Positions 10,460 to 21,426 of a stretch of DNA of 64,000 bases are shown one piece after another (position 1 is the first letter of the stretch; each line of letters begins with the position of its first letter). The stretch lies in contig NZ_JAIRCA020000003.1 of the NCBI RefSeq assembly GCF_020089495.2, forward strand, positions 1 through 64,000, given 5' to 3'. The position numbers and the translations under genes were made by a program. The notes under the pieces were generated by a model. That model was not told the origin of the DNA. It worked only from the letters and a program-made list of their open reading frames with translations, and made no database searches. The stretch comes from Streptococcus mitis subsp. hohhotensis (GTDB taxonomy: Bacteria; Bacillota; Bacilli; Lactobacillales; Streptococcaceae).

Positions 10460-11338
10460 CTACTCTAAGGCACTAGCTCCTGCTACGATTTCTGTAATTT
10501 CTTGTGTAATCGCCGCCTGTCTGGCACGGTTATACTGAATTGTCAAATCATTAATGACTTTCTTAGCATTATCTGTCGCTGTTTGCATGGCTGTCATACC
10601 GGCAGCATTTTCAGCTGTCTTGGCATCGATAATAGCCCCGTAAATCATACTTTCTGCAAACTGAGGCAACAACTGCTCCAAAATTTCTTCTCGGCCTGTC
10701 TCTAATTCAAAAGTCAAGCTGTAGTCTTCATCCGCTTCATTTGGATCCAAGTCAACAATCGGAAGCATTTGTTCCACACGCATTTGACTGGTTAGCGTAT
10801 TGACATGGTGGTTGTAGCAAACATAAAGCTCATCAAAGAGTTCATTTTGGTACATTTCAACAGTTTTCGAAATAATCTTACGAACTTCATCAAAGCTAGG
10901 TTGATCTGCCAAGCCACGTAATTCATAAAGTGGTTGAATACCACGAGCCTTAAAGAAGTCAGCTCCCATTCCACCGATACAGATCATTTCAAAACCTTTA
11001 CCATCTGGATGGTATTCTTCCTTCAACTCCATAACGGCTTTCAGAATAGAAGAATTATACCCTCCAACCAAACCGCGATCTGAAGTAATGACGATATAGC
11101 CTGTCTTCTTCACGGGACGGCTAATCAACATTGGATTGGTTGAACCACCAGCTCCATTACCATGAAGGATATCTGTCAAAAGTTTACGAACTTTCTGAGC
11201 GTAAACTTGGAAGTTGCGAGCAGCTTCTTCAGAGCGGCCAAGCTTAGCAGCTGAGACCATTTGCATGGCATTAGTGATTTGACTCGTATTTTTTGTTGAG
11301 GCGATTTTTGTTTTAATATCATTTAGAGATACTGCCAT
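10460..11338 (-). CDS. atpG: F1Fo ATP synthase gamma subunit
   Basis: 292-residue central shaft of F1. It begins with the coiled-coil [20 protein letters not shown], which contains the [13 protein letters not shown] signature, and closes with the matching C-terminal helix ([22 protein letters not shown]). It lies 15 bp after atpA. Confidence 0.97.
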   Translation of the reverse strand: MAVSLNDIKTKIASTKNTSQITNAMQMVSAAKLGRSEEAARNFQVYAQKVRKLLTDILHGNGAGGSTNPMLISRPVKKTGYIVITSDRGLVGGYNSSILKAVMELKEEYHPDGKGFEMICIGGMGADFFKARGIQPLYELRGLADQPSFDEVRKIISKTVEMYQNELFDELYVCYNHHVNTLTSQMRVEQMLPIVDLDPNEADEDYSLTFELETGREEILEQLLPQFAESMIYGAIIDAKTAENAAGMTAMQTATDNAKKVINDLTIQYNRARQAAITQEITEIVAGASALE

Positions 11339-11353
11339 CTGACACCTCTATTC

Positions 11354-13409
<2,056 letters not shown>

Positions 13410-13410
<1 letters not shown>

Positions 13411-13904
13411 TAAGCTTCTCCTAGCTGATCGATATACTGATCAATGAGTTCTTTATGGGCATGACCGTCAAGGTTTTGTGAGATGATTTTACCAGCCAAG
13501 CTGATTGTCAAATCTGCTACCTCACCCTTAATGCTTTGTAAAGCTTCAGCTTTGTTTTGAGCAATTTCTTGGTTTGCTTTTTCTTTTAAGCGTCCTGCTT
13601 CTAGTTTAGCATCTGCTAAAATACTAGCCTTACTTTTCTCAGCTGTTTCTTTCGCATTCTCAATGATTGTCTTAGCTTCTTTACGGCTACCAGCCAATTC
13701 ATCTTCGCGTTTTTGAGCCAATACTTCCGCTTTTTGACGTGCTTCTTCAGCTCTATCAATATCTGAAGCAATTTTTTCAGCTCTTTCTTCGAAAATGCCT
13801 GTAATATTAGACCATGCAAATTTTTTAATCAAGACTAGCAAAAGGATAAAAGAGCCAGCGATTAAAATAAAATTACCAATTAATTCACCTACTGTTACGT
13901 GCAT
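13410..13904 (-). CDS. atpF: F1Fo ATP synthase b subunit
   Basis: 164 residues; a single N-terminal membrane helix ([20 protein letters not shown]) followed by a long charged coiled coil that forms the peripheral stalk. An AAGGAG ribosome site precedes the ATG at 13904. It lies 13 bp after atpB. Confidence 0.96.
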
Positions 13905-13917
13905 CAGTTACTCCTTT

Positions 13918-14631
13918 CTACTCTTCATCATTAATTTTATTTCCTAGGTACATAGAGGATAATAGTGTAAAGACATAGGCCTGTACACAAGAAATGAACA
14001 CGGAAAATGCAGTCCAAACTAAGTTTGTCCCAAATGCGATTGGATACCAAAAAATAGCCTGATGTGAAAGTAAAAGAAGCAAGCTTGTCATTACTTCACC
14101 TGCAAAGATATTCCCAAAAATCCGCAAAGCAAGAGAAAGGAAATTCGTGACTTCTTCAAGTAGATTCATCGGTGTCATAAATGCAGGAGTTACAAAACCT
14201 TTTAGGTATTGTTTAATCCCACGACGACGAATCCCCTCAATGTGCGCCATCACAATAATACAGAAAGACAAGACAAGGTCAAATGAAAGATTTGCAGTTG
14301 GCGATGTCCAAAGGTTTGTCCCATCTGTTGTTTGAAGTTTAGCCATCAAACCAAGATTATTGGCGATAACCATAAAAAGAAATAAACATAAGTAAAAGAG
14401 TGAGTAATCTTTTATGTAGTGGGAACCAAGGTTAGGTTCTGTAAATCCAATTACAAAATCATAGAGATACTCTAGTACATTTTGTTTACCTTTGGGTTTC
14501 AAGGTCATATTACGACTTGCCCAATAGATAAATGCAAAAATCAGAAACACAGACAGCAAAGTCAAGGCTGTCAAAGTTAAATCAAAGGTAACAGGACCAA
14601 TATTGATGGTTGGATTGATACTTTCTTCCAT
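13918..14631 (-). CDS. atpB: F1Fo ATP synthase a subunit
   Basis: 237-residue proton-channel subunit with five or six membrane helices. The essential Arg lies in [16 protein letters not shown] near residue 170. It follows atpE by 32 bp; having c before a is the streptococcal order, unlike the a-c order of most bacteria. Confidence 0.96.
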   Translation of the reverse strand: MEESINPTINIGPVTFDLTLTALTLLSVFLIFAFIYWASRNMTLKPKGKQNVLEYLYDFVIGFTEPNLGSHYIKDYSLFYLCLFLFMVIANNLGLMAKLQTTDGTNLWTSPTANLSFDLVLSFCIIVMAHIEGIRRRGIKQYLKGFVTPAFMTPMNLLEEVTNFLSLALRIFGNIFAGEVMTSLLLLLSHQAIFWYPIAFGTNLVWTAFSVFISCVQAYVFTLLSSMYLGNKINDEE

Positions 14632-14663
14632 CTAACATTCTCCCTTCTCCAATTTATATTTCG

Positions 14664-14864
14664 TTATTTAATGATAAATGAGAAGACAAGAGTTACGAAG
14701 AAAGTTCCTTCAATAAAGGCAACCCCTAAAAACATCAAGCTACGAAACTCAGCGATAATATCTGGTTGGCGAGCTACCGATTTCAACAAACCATTCATCA
14801 ATAACCCTTCACCAAGAGATACACCCATACAGGCAAGACATAGACCGAAAAATGTTAAATTCAT
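14664..14864 (-). CDS. atpE: F1Fo ATP synthase c subunit
   Basis: 66-residue rotor-ring proteolipid with two membrane helices joined by the polar loop around ARQPD. The proton-carrying acid is Glu in VAFIEGTFF near residue 52. AAAGGAG precedes the ATG. First gene of the operon. In pneumococcus, changes in this subunit or in subunit a give optochin resistance; I did not judge specific positions. Confidence 0.97.
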   Translation of the reverse strand: MNLTFFGLCLACMGVSLGEGLLMNGLLKSVARQPDIIAEFRSLMFLGVAFIEGTFFVTLVFSFIIK

Positions 14865-14899
14865 GATGAATTCTCCTTTTAATTAAAATTTACTTACTT

Positions 14900-14928
14900 A
14901 GTTTAGTCCTAAAAATTCAATTTGTCAA
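14900..14928 (-). promoter_or_regulatory. Promoter of the ATP synthase operon
   Basis: Perfect -35 TTGACA, 17-bp spacer and TAAACT as -10 on the minus strand, 36 bp upstream of atpE. Confidence 0.72.
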
Positions 14929-14941
14929 CTTTTTACCAACA

Positions 14942-14956
14942 TTGAAAGCGTTTAAT
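14942..14956. promoter_or_regulatory. Possible CcpA (cre) site upstream of the atp promoter
   Basis: TTGAAAGCGTTTAAT matches the 15-base cre consensus WTGNAANCGNWNNCW at all fixed positions but one. It sits 14 bp upstream of the -35, a place where CcpA can activate or modulate. Confidence 0.4.
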
Positions 14957-15060
14957 GGAAATTATTTACAATTTTACTATTTTTGAGCTTATTATATAGA
15001 AAACTTTGGAAAAGACTTGTAATAAATCCGACCATTATCTAGGCCTTTCTGAAAAATGAT

Positions 15061-15088
15061 GAAAAAAATCCGAGATGAAATCTCGGAT
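15061..15088 (-). terminator. Terminator of the U32-protein gene
   Basis: ATCCGAGAT / ATCTCGGAT perfect stem with a 3-base loop; on the minus strand it is followed by T7. It lies ~95 bp past the stop at 15181. Confidence 0.85.
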
Positions 15089-15180
15089 GGAAATTTATCT
15101 ATTTTCTTTAACCTAATGCTCTTTTAGTAAGTAGGATTAAAGAGAAAGCAACCAGAAAGCTTTCGTCTCCTATATGTTTA

Positions 15181-16467
15181 TTAAGCACGAACTGTGACGC
15201 TGGTTCCATCTTCCTTATAAAGATTGATGAGTCCTTCTTTCAATGCACGAACCATGTCTCCTGCTTGAACGGGTTGAGGCACCTTAATAGTCAAGAGTTC
15301 CATTGGATTTGGAGCGCGGTCGATTTTATTGCCTTTGGCATCATGCAAATCTTCGATATACGTTTCAAAATGACGGAAACCTGGGCCGTAAAACTCAACT
15401 TGGTCTCCTTCGTTAATAACGTTCCGTTGACGAATAGTTGCTGTTTGTGTCGAATCATCATAAGAAACCACTTCAGCAACAAACTTGTACTCAGGAATTT
15501 TACGGCGAGCACCAAACAACTGCTCATTTTCAGATGGTGTACCGTAGTAGAAACCTGTTGCCAATTCACGTTGAGCAACCTTCCACATTTCGTCCACTAA
15601 ATCTTGTTTAATAGCTTCAAACTTTTCAGGACTTTCAAGATATGCATCCACAGCCGCCTTGTAGCAGTTGGTTACTGTTGATACGTAGTGAATAGACTTC
15701 ATACGCCCTTCAATCTTAAGACTGTCCACTCCATTTTCAATCATATCTGGAATATGGTCAATCATAGACATATCAACGGCTGACATTGAAAATTCTTCAA
15801 GAATTTCACCTTTCAAGCTCTTGCGTTCTTGACCAAATGGCATATCGTAAAGGTCGTATTTCCAACGACAAGACTGAGAGCAACCACCACGGTTAGCATC
15901 ACGCATACTCATGTGGTTTGAAAGAGTACAACGACCAGAGTAAGAAATACACATGGCTCCGTGGACAAAGGCTTCAATTTCTACATCAGTACGTTTGCGG
16001 ATTTCAGCTAATTCTTCCATCGAAACCTCACGCGCCAAAACGACACGAGTCAAACCCAATTCTTTCCAGAACTCAAGCGTTTCATAGTTAGTTGCACTGG
16101 CTTGGGTAGAGAGGTGGATTTCAAGACCAGGCGCTTCTGTCGCTGCAATCATAATCAAGGCTGGGTCAGACACGATAACTGCCGCAATACCGATATCACG
16201 TAGCTTACGGAACCACTCACCAGCACCCGCTTCATTTCCTTCATGCATAACCATATTGGCAGCTACATAAACCTTAGCTCCATACTTAGCCGCAAACTGG
16301 ACGCCTTCTTCCATTTGTTCAAAGGTAAAGTTACCTGCACGGCTACGAAGACCATAGGCCTGACCACCGATAAAGACAGCATCTGCTCCATACTGAACAG
16401 CTACCTTTAGCTTCTCTAAAGTCCCTGCAGGTGATAAAACCTCAGGACGTTTTAATGTTTTTGTCAT
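15181..16467 (-). CDS. U32-family protein (TrhP-type tRNA hydroxylation factor)
   Basis: 428 residues starting MTKTLKRPEVLSPAG; the ATG at 16467 has AGGAG eight bases ahead, whereas the upstream in-frame ATG does not. The family is labelled peptidase U32, but relatives (B. subtilis YrrO, E. coli YegQ/TrhP) act in prephenate-dependent 5-hydroxyuridine formation at the tRNA wobble base. Visible motifs are the TIM-barrel start GADAVFIGGQAYGLRSRAG, HLSTQASATNYE, EAFVHGAMCISYSGRC and GGCSQSCRW; the four cysteines could hold an Fe-S cluster. Streptococci often carry two such genes in tandem; only one is seen here. The peptidase label should be read as a family name, not a function. Confidence 0.85.
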   Translation of the reverse strand: MTKTLKRPEVLSPAGTLEKLKVAVQYGADAVFIGGQAYGLRSRAGNFTFEQMEEGVQFAAKYGAKVYVAANMVMHEGNEAGAGEWFRKLRDIGIAAVIVSDPALIMIAATEAPGLEIHLSTQASATNYETLEFWKELGLTRVVLAREVSMEELAEIRKRTDVEIEAFVHGAMCISYSGRCTLSNHMSMRDANRGGCSQSCRWKYDLYDMPFGQERKSLKGEILEEFSMSAVDMSMIDHIPDMIENGVDSLKIEGRMKSIHYVSTVTNCYKAAVDAYLESPEKFEAIKQDLVDEMWKVAQRELATGFYYGTPSENEQLFGARRKIPEYKFVAEVVSYDDSTQTATIRQRNVINEGDQVEFYGPGFRHFETYIEDLHDAKGNKIDRAPNPMELLTIKVPQPVQAGDMVRALKEGLINLYKEDGTSVTVRA

Positions 16468-16611
16468 GTTTTCTCCTATTTGCAATATAAAAGTTTGACG
16501 TTTTTCCTTCTCATTTTATAGTAAATAATCCATAAAATCAAGCCTGGACAGATTGTTTTGACAATTCTAATCTTTTAGCAGTTGAAACAAGTAGTAAAAG
16601 GAGTCGATAAA

Positions 16612-16638
16612 GTAAAAACCAGTATCCAAAGATACTGG
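16612..16638 (-). terminator. Probable original guaA terminator, now separated from guaA
   Basis: CCAGTATC / GATACTGG perfect stem with a 4-base loop, followed by TTTTTAC on the minus strand. It lies 39 bp beyond the left 13-bp copy of the guaA 3' end, so before the element inserted it would have followed guaA directly. Confidence 0.65.
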
Positions 16639-16676
16639 CTAATTAAACTACATGGAATAATCTAGTACTTAAACGA

Positions 16677-16689
16677 CTATTCCCACTCA
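16677..16689. repeat. Attachment-site copy (distal duplicate of guaA 3' end)
   Basis: CTATTCCCACTCA is identical to 17928-17940, which contains the guaA stop codon. The two direct copies enclose 1.25 kb of atypical DNA. Confidence 0.75.
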
Positions 16690-16726
16690 CTAAAAGTCAG
16701 ATATTGACTATTTAGGATAGTTGATT

Positions 16727-16763
16727 AAATAGTGATTGATAATACAATCAATGAGTACTATTT
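16727..16763. repeat. Inverted repeat inside the element end
   Basis: AAATAGT-ATTGAT pairs with ATCAAT-ACTATTT around a short loop. It lies between the outer attachment copy and the tandem repeat, where excisionase- or integrase-binding sites are often found. Function unknown. Confidence 0.4.
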
Positions 16764-16779
16764 GATATTATTTGAGTCC

Positions 16780-16800
16780 TTTGTTGTTAAATTGTTGTTA
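16780..16800 (+). repeat. Left copy of a 21-bp tandem repeat (possible integrase arm site)
   Basis: Two successive copies of TTGTTGTTA-type decamers. The 21-bp block is identical to 17849-17869 and in the same orientation, 91 bp inside the left attachment copy. Confidence 0.6.
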
Positions 16801-16811
16801 GTATTTTCCCT

Positions 16812-16840
16812 CTCTTACTAATTCTAGTAAGAGTTTTTTT
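16812..16840 (+). terminator. Strong plus-strand terminator without an obvious gene
   Basis: CTCTTACTA / TAGTAAGAG stem, 4-base loop, then T7 on the plus strand. No plus-strand gene precedes it; it overlaps the 3' end of the small minus-strand frame. It may be left over from a lost integrase gene or end a small RNA. Confidence 0.65.
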
Positions 16841-17036
16841 GTTCTTCAAAACTTATCCATCTATTTATCATTGTTTCAATAAGAGGCTGGATATCAAAGC
16901 CATATCTTCTTTTTGAAATATATATTAGTCTATTTAATATTACACTAATTTCTTCACATCTAACTTGTTGATGTTCAAGCTCTGTTAAAATATTATATAT
17001 CTTAGGTTCGATTTTATTATAATAATCTTCAATCAA
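16824..17036 (-). CDS. Small hypothetical protein or gene remnant
   Basis: A 70-residue frame, mostly helical (EPKIYNILTELEHQQVRCEE). The only start is TTG at 17036, three codons after a stop, and no ribosome site is evident, so this is probably the tail of a longer broken gene. I do not recognise the family. It lies within the decayed element at guaA and its end overlaps a plus-strand terminator. Confidence 0.35.
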   Translation of the reverse strand: MIEDYYNKIEPKIYNILTELEHQQVRCEEISVILNRLIYISKRRYGFDIQPLIETMINRWISFEEQKNSY

Positions 17037-17171
17037 GCTAAACTATTAGTGTTTACCGTATTATTAGTTATAAATCATATAATTCCGAGATTACATTTGA
17101 AATACTAGTTAGCAACTCTTGCGAGTTTTCCCTATTTATTGCTCACAATATAAATTGAAAATAGGCATGAA

Positions 17172-17204
17172 AAAGACGATAGATTTTTTATTTCTATCGT
17201 CTTT
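17172..17204. terminator. Bidirectional terminator after the GNAT gene
   Basis: AAAGACGATAGA / TCTATCGTCTTT is a 12-bp perfect stem around a T-rich loop; it can act on the minus-strand acetyltransferase transcript. Confidence 0.7.
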
Positions 17205-17269
17205 AATACTTTATATTCCGTTCGACAAACTGGGAGCTGTCTTTCCGTTGTTATCAAGAAAGTCTCAAT

Positions 17270-17737
17270 TTATCTATATTTTTCCAATCTCAATAACCCT
17301 TCTTCGTCCGGAAGAGTAATCCCATTCTTATAATTATATCCCATCTTTAAATAAAAAGGAGTTGCAGTTATAGAAGCTGGAATTTCTACTCTTTTTGCCC
17401 GAAGGAAAAATTCATCTTTCTCAAGTGTTTCAATAATCAGTCGCCCCACACCTTTTCCTTGATAATCCGGTAGTACAAAAATAGTGAAAAGACTACTTTC
17501 ATCTTCTTTATCCCAATATGGTCCTATCGCTCCACACCCAACAATCTTTTCAGCATCACATACCACATAAAAATGCATCCAGTTAGCTCTTTCTAAAATA
17601 TTTTGTGGTTGCAAATTCTTTACATCATTTTCTATATACTCTAATGAATAATCTTTGATATTAGTAGTTCTTAAAGTTGTTACAACTAATTCCGACACTT
17701 TTTCTGCATCTTTAGGTTCAAATCTTCTCACAAACAT
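17270..17737 (-). CDS. GNAT-family N-acetyltransferase
   Basis: 155 residues with the acetyl-CoA binding motif VLPDYQGKGVGRLIIETLEKD near 92-112 and the usual beta-bulge segment FTIFVLPDY. The substrate is unknown. A GGAGG site lies nine bases before the ATG. It is the only intact gene between the two guaA-derived repeats, so it is probably cargo of the decayed element. Two tandem extended -10 sequences lie upstream and a hairpin terminator follows. Confidence 0.85.
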   Translation of the reverse strand: MFVRRFEPKDAEKVSELVVTTLRTTNIKDYSLEYIENDVKNLQPQNILERANWMHFYVVCDAEKIVGCGAIGPYWDKEDESSLFTIFVLPDYQGKGVGRLIIETLEKDEFFLRAKRVEIPASITATPFYLKMGYNYKNGITLPDEEGLLRLEKYR

Positions 17738-17770
17738 CTTATTTTTTCCTCCACACCTTCAAATTTATCA

Positions 17771-17798
17771 TATTATACCATATTATACCATATATACC
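17771..17798 (-). promoter_or_regulatory. Tandemly duplicated extended -10 promoter of the GNAT gene
   Basis: A 10-bp unit (TGGTATAATA on the minus strand) occurs twice in perfect tandem, with a third degenerate copy at 17791-17798. Each perfect copy is an ideal TGn-TATAAT promoter, 35 and 45 bp from the ATG. Confidence 0.55.
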
Positions 17799-17848
17799 TA
17801 TTTAAAAGTAGATTAAAGATAAGTATAGTTTATAGTGAAAATTATAGT

Positions 17849-17869
17849 TTTGTTGTTAAATTGTTGTTA
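17849..17869 (+). repeat. Right copy of the 21-bp tandem repeat
   Basis: Identical to 16780-16800 in the same orientation; 58 bp inside the guaA-side attachment copy. Confidence 0.6.
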
Positions 17870-17878
17870 AAATAAAGT

Positions 17879-17915
17879 AAAAAGCCTTAGAAAGATTGAT
17901 TTCTAGGCTTTTTTT
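17879..17915. terminator. Terminator now serving guaA
   Basis: AAAGCCTTAGAAA / TTTCTAGGCTTT stem with one bulge, T-rich on both flanks. It lies 13 bp after the guaA stop, on the element side of the junction, so the element brought its own terminator. Confidence 0.75.
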
Positions 17916-17927
17916 AACTCATTAACT

Positions 17928-17940
17928 CTATTCCCACTCA
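17928..17940. repeat. Attachment-site copy at guaA 3' end
   Basis: Reads TGAGTGGGAATAG on the coding strand (end of the codons for VEWE plus stop). Direct repeat of 16677-16689. Confidence 0.75.
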
Positions 17941-19490
17941 ACTGTTGCAGGTGGTTTACTTGTAATATCGTAGACGATACGGTTCACATGATCCACTTCG
18001 TTTACGATACGTACTGAGATTTTTTGTAGGACATCCCAAGGAATTTTTGCAAAGTCAGCTGTCATACCATCGATAGAGGTGATAGCACGGATTGCAATTG
18101 TGTAGTCGTACGTACGACCGTCACCCATAACCCCAACTGAACGAACACCTGTATTAACTGTGAAGTATTGCCAGATATCGCGGTCAAGACCAGCTTTAGC
18201 AATTTCCTCACGAAGGATAGCATCTGATTCACGAACGGTTTCTAGTTTTTCTTCAGTGATTTCACCCATGACACGAATCGCAAGACCTGGGCCTGGGAAT
18301 GGTTGGCGCCATACGATGTGGTCTGGCATGCCAAGCTCTGTACCAAGAGCACGAACCTCATCTTTATAAAGAGTATTGAGTGGTTCAATCAATTCAAACT
18401 GCATGTCTTCTGGAAGACCACCAACGTTGTGGTGTGACTTGATCGTCTGAGCTGTATCCGTACCAGACTCAATCACGTCTGTGTAAAGAGTTCCTTGAGC
18501 AAGGAATTTCACATCTTTGAGTTTGCTTGCTTCGTCATCAAAGACATAGACAAACTCATTACCAATGATTTTACGTTTTTGTTCAGGGTCAGAAACACCA
18601 GCAAGTTTGTCAAGGAAGCGTTTTGCAGCGTCTGCTTTGACGATATTCAAACCAAACTTACCACCAAGCATGTCCATAACTTGATCTGCTTCTCCTTTAC
18701 GAAGAAGACCGTGGTCTACGAAGATACAGATCAATTGATCGCCAATTGCTTTTTGAAGAAGAACACCAACAACTGAAGAGTCAACTCCACCTGATAGACC
18801 GAGAAGAACACGTTTATCACCGACTGTTTCACGGATTTTTTGAATCTGCATATCGATGAAATTATCCATTGACCAGTCGCCTTTAGCCTTACAGATGTTA
18901 AGGGCAAAGTTACGAAGGATATCATTTCCGTATACAGAATGGCGAACTTCTGGGTGGAATTGGATACCGTAAATGTGTTTGTCTGGATTTTCAATGGCCG
19001 CATAAGGGCAGTCAGCTGATGTTCCAGTACGAACAAAATCAGCAGGAATCTCAGTAACTGCATCACCATGGCTCATCAAAACAGTCTGTTCATCCGGTGT
19101 TGATTCAAAAAGAGCTGATGGTGTGTGAGTTAGGGTTGATTGACCATATTCACGATTTCCAGCGTCACCTGCAGGAACAACTTTTCCTCCAAGTTTATGG
19201 GTCAATAACTGCATACCGTAACAGATTCCCAAAATAGGAATGCCCAGTTCGAAGATTTCTGGGTCAATATCGAATGAACCATCTTCGTATACAGAGTTTG
19301 GTCCACCTGAAAGGATAATTCCTACAGGATTGATTTCACGAACTTCAGCAGCTGAAATTTTATGGCTTTTTAGTTCTGAAAACACACCAATCTCACGGAT
19401 ACGGCGTGAAATCAGCTGATTGTATTGGCTACCATAGTCCAATACGATAATTTTTTCTACATCTTGCAAATCAGTTGAAATGTTGCTCAT
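17928..19490 (-). CDS. guaA: GMP synthase (glutamine-hydrolysing)
   Basis: 520-residue enzyme that converts XMP to GMP using glutamine and ATP, the last step of GMP synthesis. The N-terminal class-I amidotransferase has Cys in GICYGMQ near residue 93 and His/Glu in GIQFHPE near 175; the ATP-pyrophosphatase P-loop GLSGGVDSS is near 235; the C-terminal dimerisation domain ends PATVEWE. The gene is complete: the integrated element reconstitutes the last codons exactly. It is divergent from the gntR-type gene with 140 bp between them. Confidence 0.98.
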   Translation of the reverse strand: MSNISTDLQDVEKIIVLDYGSQYNQLISRRIREIGVFSELKSHKISAAEVREINPVGIILSGGPNSVYEDGSFDIDPEIFELGIPILGICYGMQLLTHKLGGKVVPAGDAGNREYGQSTLTHTPSALFESTPDEQTVLMSHGDAVTEIPADFVRTGTSADCPYAAIENPDKHIYGIQFHPEVRHSVYGNDILRNFALNICKAKGDWSMDNFIDMQIQKIRETVGDKRVLLGLSGGVDSSVVGVLLQKAIGDQLICIFVDHGLLRKGEADQVMDMLGGKFGLNIVKADAAKRFLDKLAGVSDPEQKRKIIGNEFVYVFDDEASKLKDVKFLAQGTLYTDVIESGTDTAQTIKSHHNVGGLPEDMQFELIEPLNTLYKDEVRALGTELGMPDHIVWRQPFPGPGLAIRVMGEITEEKLETVRESDAILREEIAKAGLDRDIWQYFTVNTGVRSVGVMGDGRTYDYTIAIRAITSIDGMTADFAKIPWDVLQKISVRIVNEVDHVNRIVYDITSKPPATVEWE

Positions 19491-19526
19491 CTTTTTCCTT
19501 TCTCAAAAGAAATATCTTTTTCCAAT

Positions 19527-19535
19527 ATTCTATCA
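19527..19535 (-). promoter_or_regulatory. Extended -10 promoter of guaA
   Basis: TGATAGAAT on the minus strand, 36 bp before the guaA ATG. Confidence 0.55.
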
Positions 19536-19572
19536 CAAATAAGGGCGAATTACCAACTAAACAAGGCGAAGT

Positions 19573-19602
19573 TTGACTTTTTCTCGTTTATTGGGGTACA
19601 AT
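19573..19602 (+). promoter_or_regulatory. Promoter of the GntR-type gene
   Basis: TTGACT (-35), 18-bp spacer, TACAAT (-10) on the plus strand, 28 bp before the ATG at 19631. Confidence 0.65.
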
Positions 19603-19630
19603 AGAGAAAAGATAGAAATGAAGTGAAAAC

Positions 19631-20329
19631 ATGCTACCTGCTTATATGAAAATCCATGATCAGATAAAAAAGGATATTGACGAGCACCGTTGGTCCATTG
19701 GTGAGAGGCTGCCGAGTGAAAGAGATTTGGCTGAACAATTTGAGGTCAGTCGTATGACCCTCCGCCAAGCCGTATCTCTATTAGTCGAAGAAGGCGTTTT
19801 AGAGCGCCGTGTTGGAAGTGGCACCTTTGTTTCCAGTACTCGAGTACAAGAAAAGATGCGAGGGACAACCAGTTTTACTGAAATTGTTAAGTCCCAAGGT
19901 AAAGTACCCTCTAGCCAACTCATTTCCTACAGAAAAACCATTCCCAATGAGCAAGAAGTTGCCAAGTTAGGAATTTCTCCAACGGAGAATATTATCCGAA
20001 TGGAACGTGTCCGCTATGCCGACAAAGTTCCCCTGGTTTATGAAGTTGCTTCTATTCCTGAAAAATTTATTAAGAACTTTAAAAAAGAAGAAATCACCAG
20101 TCATTTCTTCCAAACCCTACAAAAATATGGCTATCGTATCGGCAAATCACAGCAGACCATCTATGCTCGCCTCGCTAAGGAAAAAATTGCCCACTATTTG
20201 GAAGTTGAAAAAGGCCATGCTATTCTTGGTTTGACTCAGGTTTCCTACCTAGAAGATGGGACAGCTTTTGAATACGTAAAAAGTCAATATGTAGGCGAAC
20301 GATTTGAATTTTATCTTGAAAACAATTAA
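19631..20329 (+). CDS. GntR-family (HutC/UTRA subfamily) transcriptional regulator
   Basis: 232 residues. The N-terminal winged helix (~1-70) contains LPSERDLAEQFEVSRMTLRQAV and ERRVGSGTFV; the C-terminal UTRA ligand domain (~90-230) contains IIRMERVRYADKVPLVYE and FEYVKSQYVG. UTRA regulators usually sense sugar phosphates or amino-acid derivatives; the effector here is unknown. It is transcribed away from guaA, so control of guaA is possible but unproven. The stop codon overlaps the first base of a BOX element. Confidence 0.92.
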   Translation: MLPAYMKIHDQIKKDIDEHRWSIGERLPSERDLAEQFEVSRMTLRQAVSLLVEEGVLERRVGSGTFVSSTRVQEKMRGTTSFTEIVKSQGKVPSSQLISYRKTIPNEQEVAKLGISPTENIIRMERVRYADKVPLVYEVASIPEKFIKNFKKEEITSHFFQTLQKYGYRIGKSQQTIYARLAKEKIAHYLEVEKGHAILGLTQVSYLEDGTAFEYVKSQYVGERFEFYLENN

Positions 20330-20480
20330 TACTCTTCGAAAATCTCTTCAAATCGCGTCAACGTCGCCTTGCAGTATATATGTTACTGACTTCGTCAGTT
20401 CTATCTACAACCTCAAATCAGTGCTTTGAGCAACCTGCGGCTAGTTTCCTAGTTTGCTCTTTGATTTTCATTGAGTATAA
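20329..20480 (+). repeat. BOX element (boxA plus boxC)
   Basis: 152 bp from ATACTCTTCGAAAATCTC to CATTGAGTATAA, with the GTCGCCTTGC block of boxA and AACCTGCGGCTAG of boxC. The most complete copy in the window; it sits directly after gntR. Confidence 0.92.
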
Positions 20481-20521
20481 AATACTACATAAAACCTCTC
20501 TGTCACAGACAAAGAGTCTTT

Positions 20522-21418
20522 TTATTTTTCCAAGAGTAAATCTTTCAAAGAAATCAGAGTTACAGCAAACAATATCATTGCCATACCAAGAAAATCAATG
20601 GGATAAAATTGTTCATTCATGATTAGAAAGGCAAAGAAAACCGCCGAAATTGGCTCGATCGAAGCCAACAAGCTTGACTTAACTGGTCCAATCAAACTGG
20701 CTCCCTTTAAGAAGGCTGTATAAGCAAAGACAGTCCCGATAAGGATAATGCCCGCAAACGCAAGGAGAAAATCAAGACTAGTCGGTATAGTGGTCTGTAG
20801 AACCCCTGTAAAAGGAAGGGCGACCAAACCTGCTATGACCATTCCCACACCTATGACCAAACTGCTCCCCCACTTCTTAATCAAGGATATGGGCAAAATG
20901 ATATACAGAGCATAAGTCAAGGCAGAAAAGAGACCCCAAAATAGGCCAGAAGGTGTAATAGATAACTGGTCCAACTGACCATGGGTTGCAATAAGAAAGG
21001 TCCCTCCGATAGCTAATATGATAGAAACTATCTCTCCCAGTGTCGGTGCCACCTTATCTTTGATACAGCTATAAATCAAAATCCCAACAGGACAAACGTA
21101 CTGAAGCACTGTTGCGGTACCTGCATTGGTTTCCTGAATTGCAGACAAATAGGCAAATTGATTGAGAAAAAGACCAATCAGAGCAAAAACGAGAAGAGAC
21201 AACAAACTTTTTCTATCCTTTAAAAAGGTCAGCATTTTATCCTTTGCAGTAGCATAAGCCAAGAACATGAGAATCCCGCCAGCGATTAAAAGGCGTAAGT
21301 TGGTCAAGACCAACGCCGAAATTCCGTGTGCCATCAGATACTGGCCACTCGTTCCTGACAAGCCCCAAGCAATACCAGCAACAACTGTTAATAGAGTCCC
21401 TTTTAAACTATTTGACAT
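20522..21418 (-). CDS. EamA/DMT-superfamily transporter
   Basis: 298 residues with ten hydrophobic helices arranged as two EamA repeats (~5-140 and ~150-290); GIAWGLSGTSGQYLM marks the first. Substrate unknown; family members export amino acids and other metabolites. It lies 8 bp downstream of the serine hydrolase gene, with cppA ahead of that, so the three form one operon. A short hairpin with T-rich tail (20491-20527) overlaps its stop and may end transcription coming from gntR. Confidence 0.88.
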   Translation of the reverse strand: MSNSLKGTLLTVVAGIAWGLSGTSGQYLMAHGISALVLTNLRLLIAGGILMFLAYATAKDKMLTFLKDRKSLLSLLVFALIGLFLNQFAYLSAIQETNAGTATVLQYVCPVGILIYSCIKDKVAPTLGEIVSIILAIGGTFLIATHGQLDQLSITPSGLFWGLFSALTYALYIILPISLIKKWGSSLVIGVGMVIAGLVALPFTGVLQTTIPTSLDFLLAFAGIILIGTVFAYTAFLKGASLIGPVKSSLLASIEPISAVFFAFLIMNEQFYPIDFLGMAMILFAVTLISLKDLLLEK

Positions 21419-21426
21419 GTCTCTCC

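Noticed and set aside
16812..16840. Terminator of the 70-residue frame
   Set aside because: The T tract is on the plus strand, opposite to that frame.
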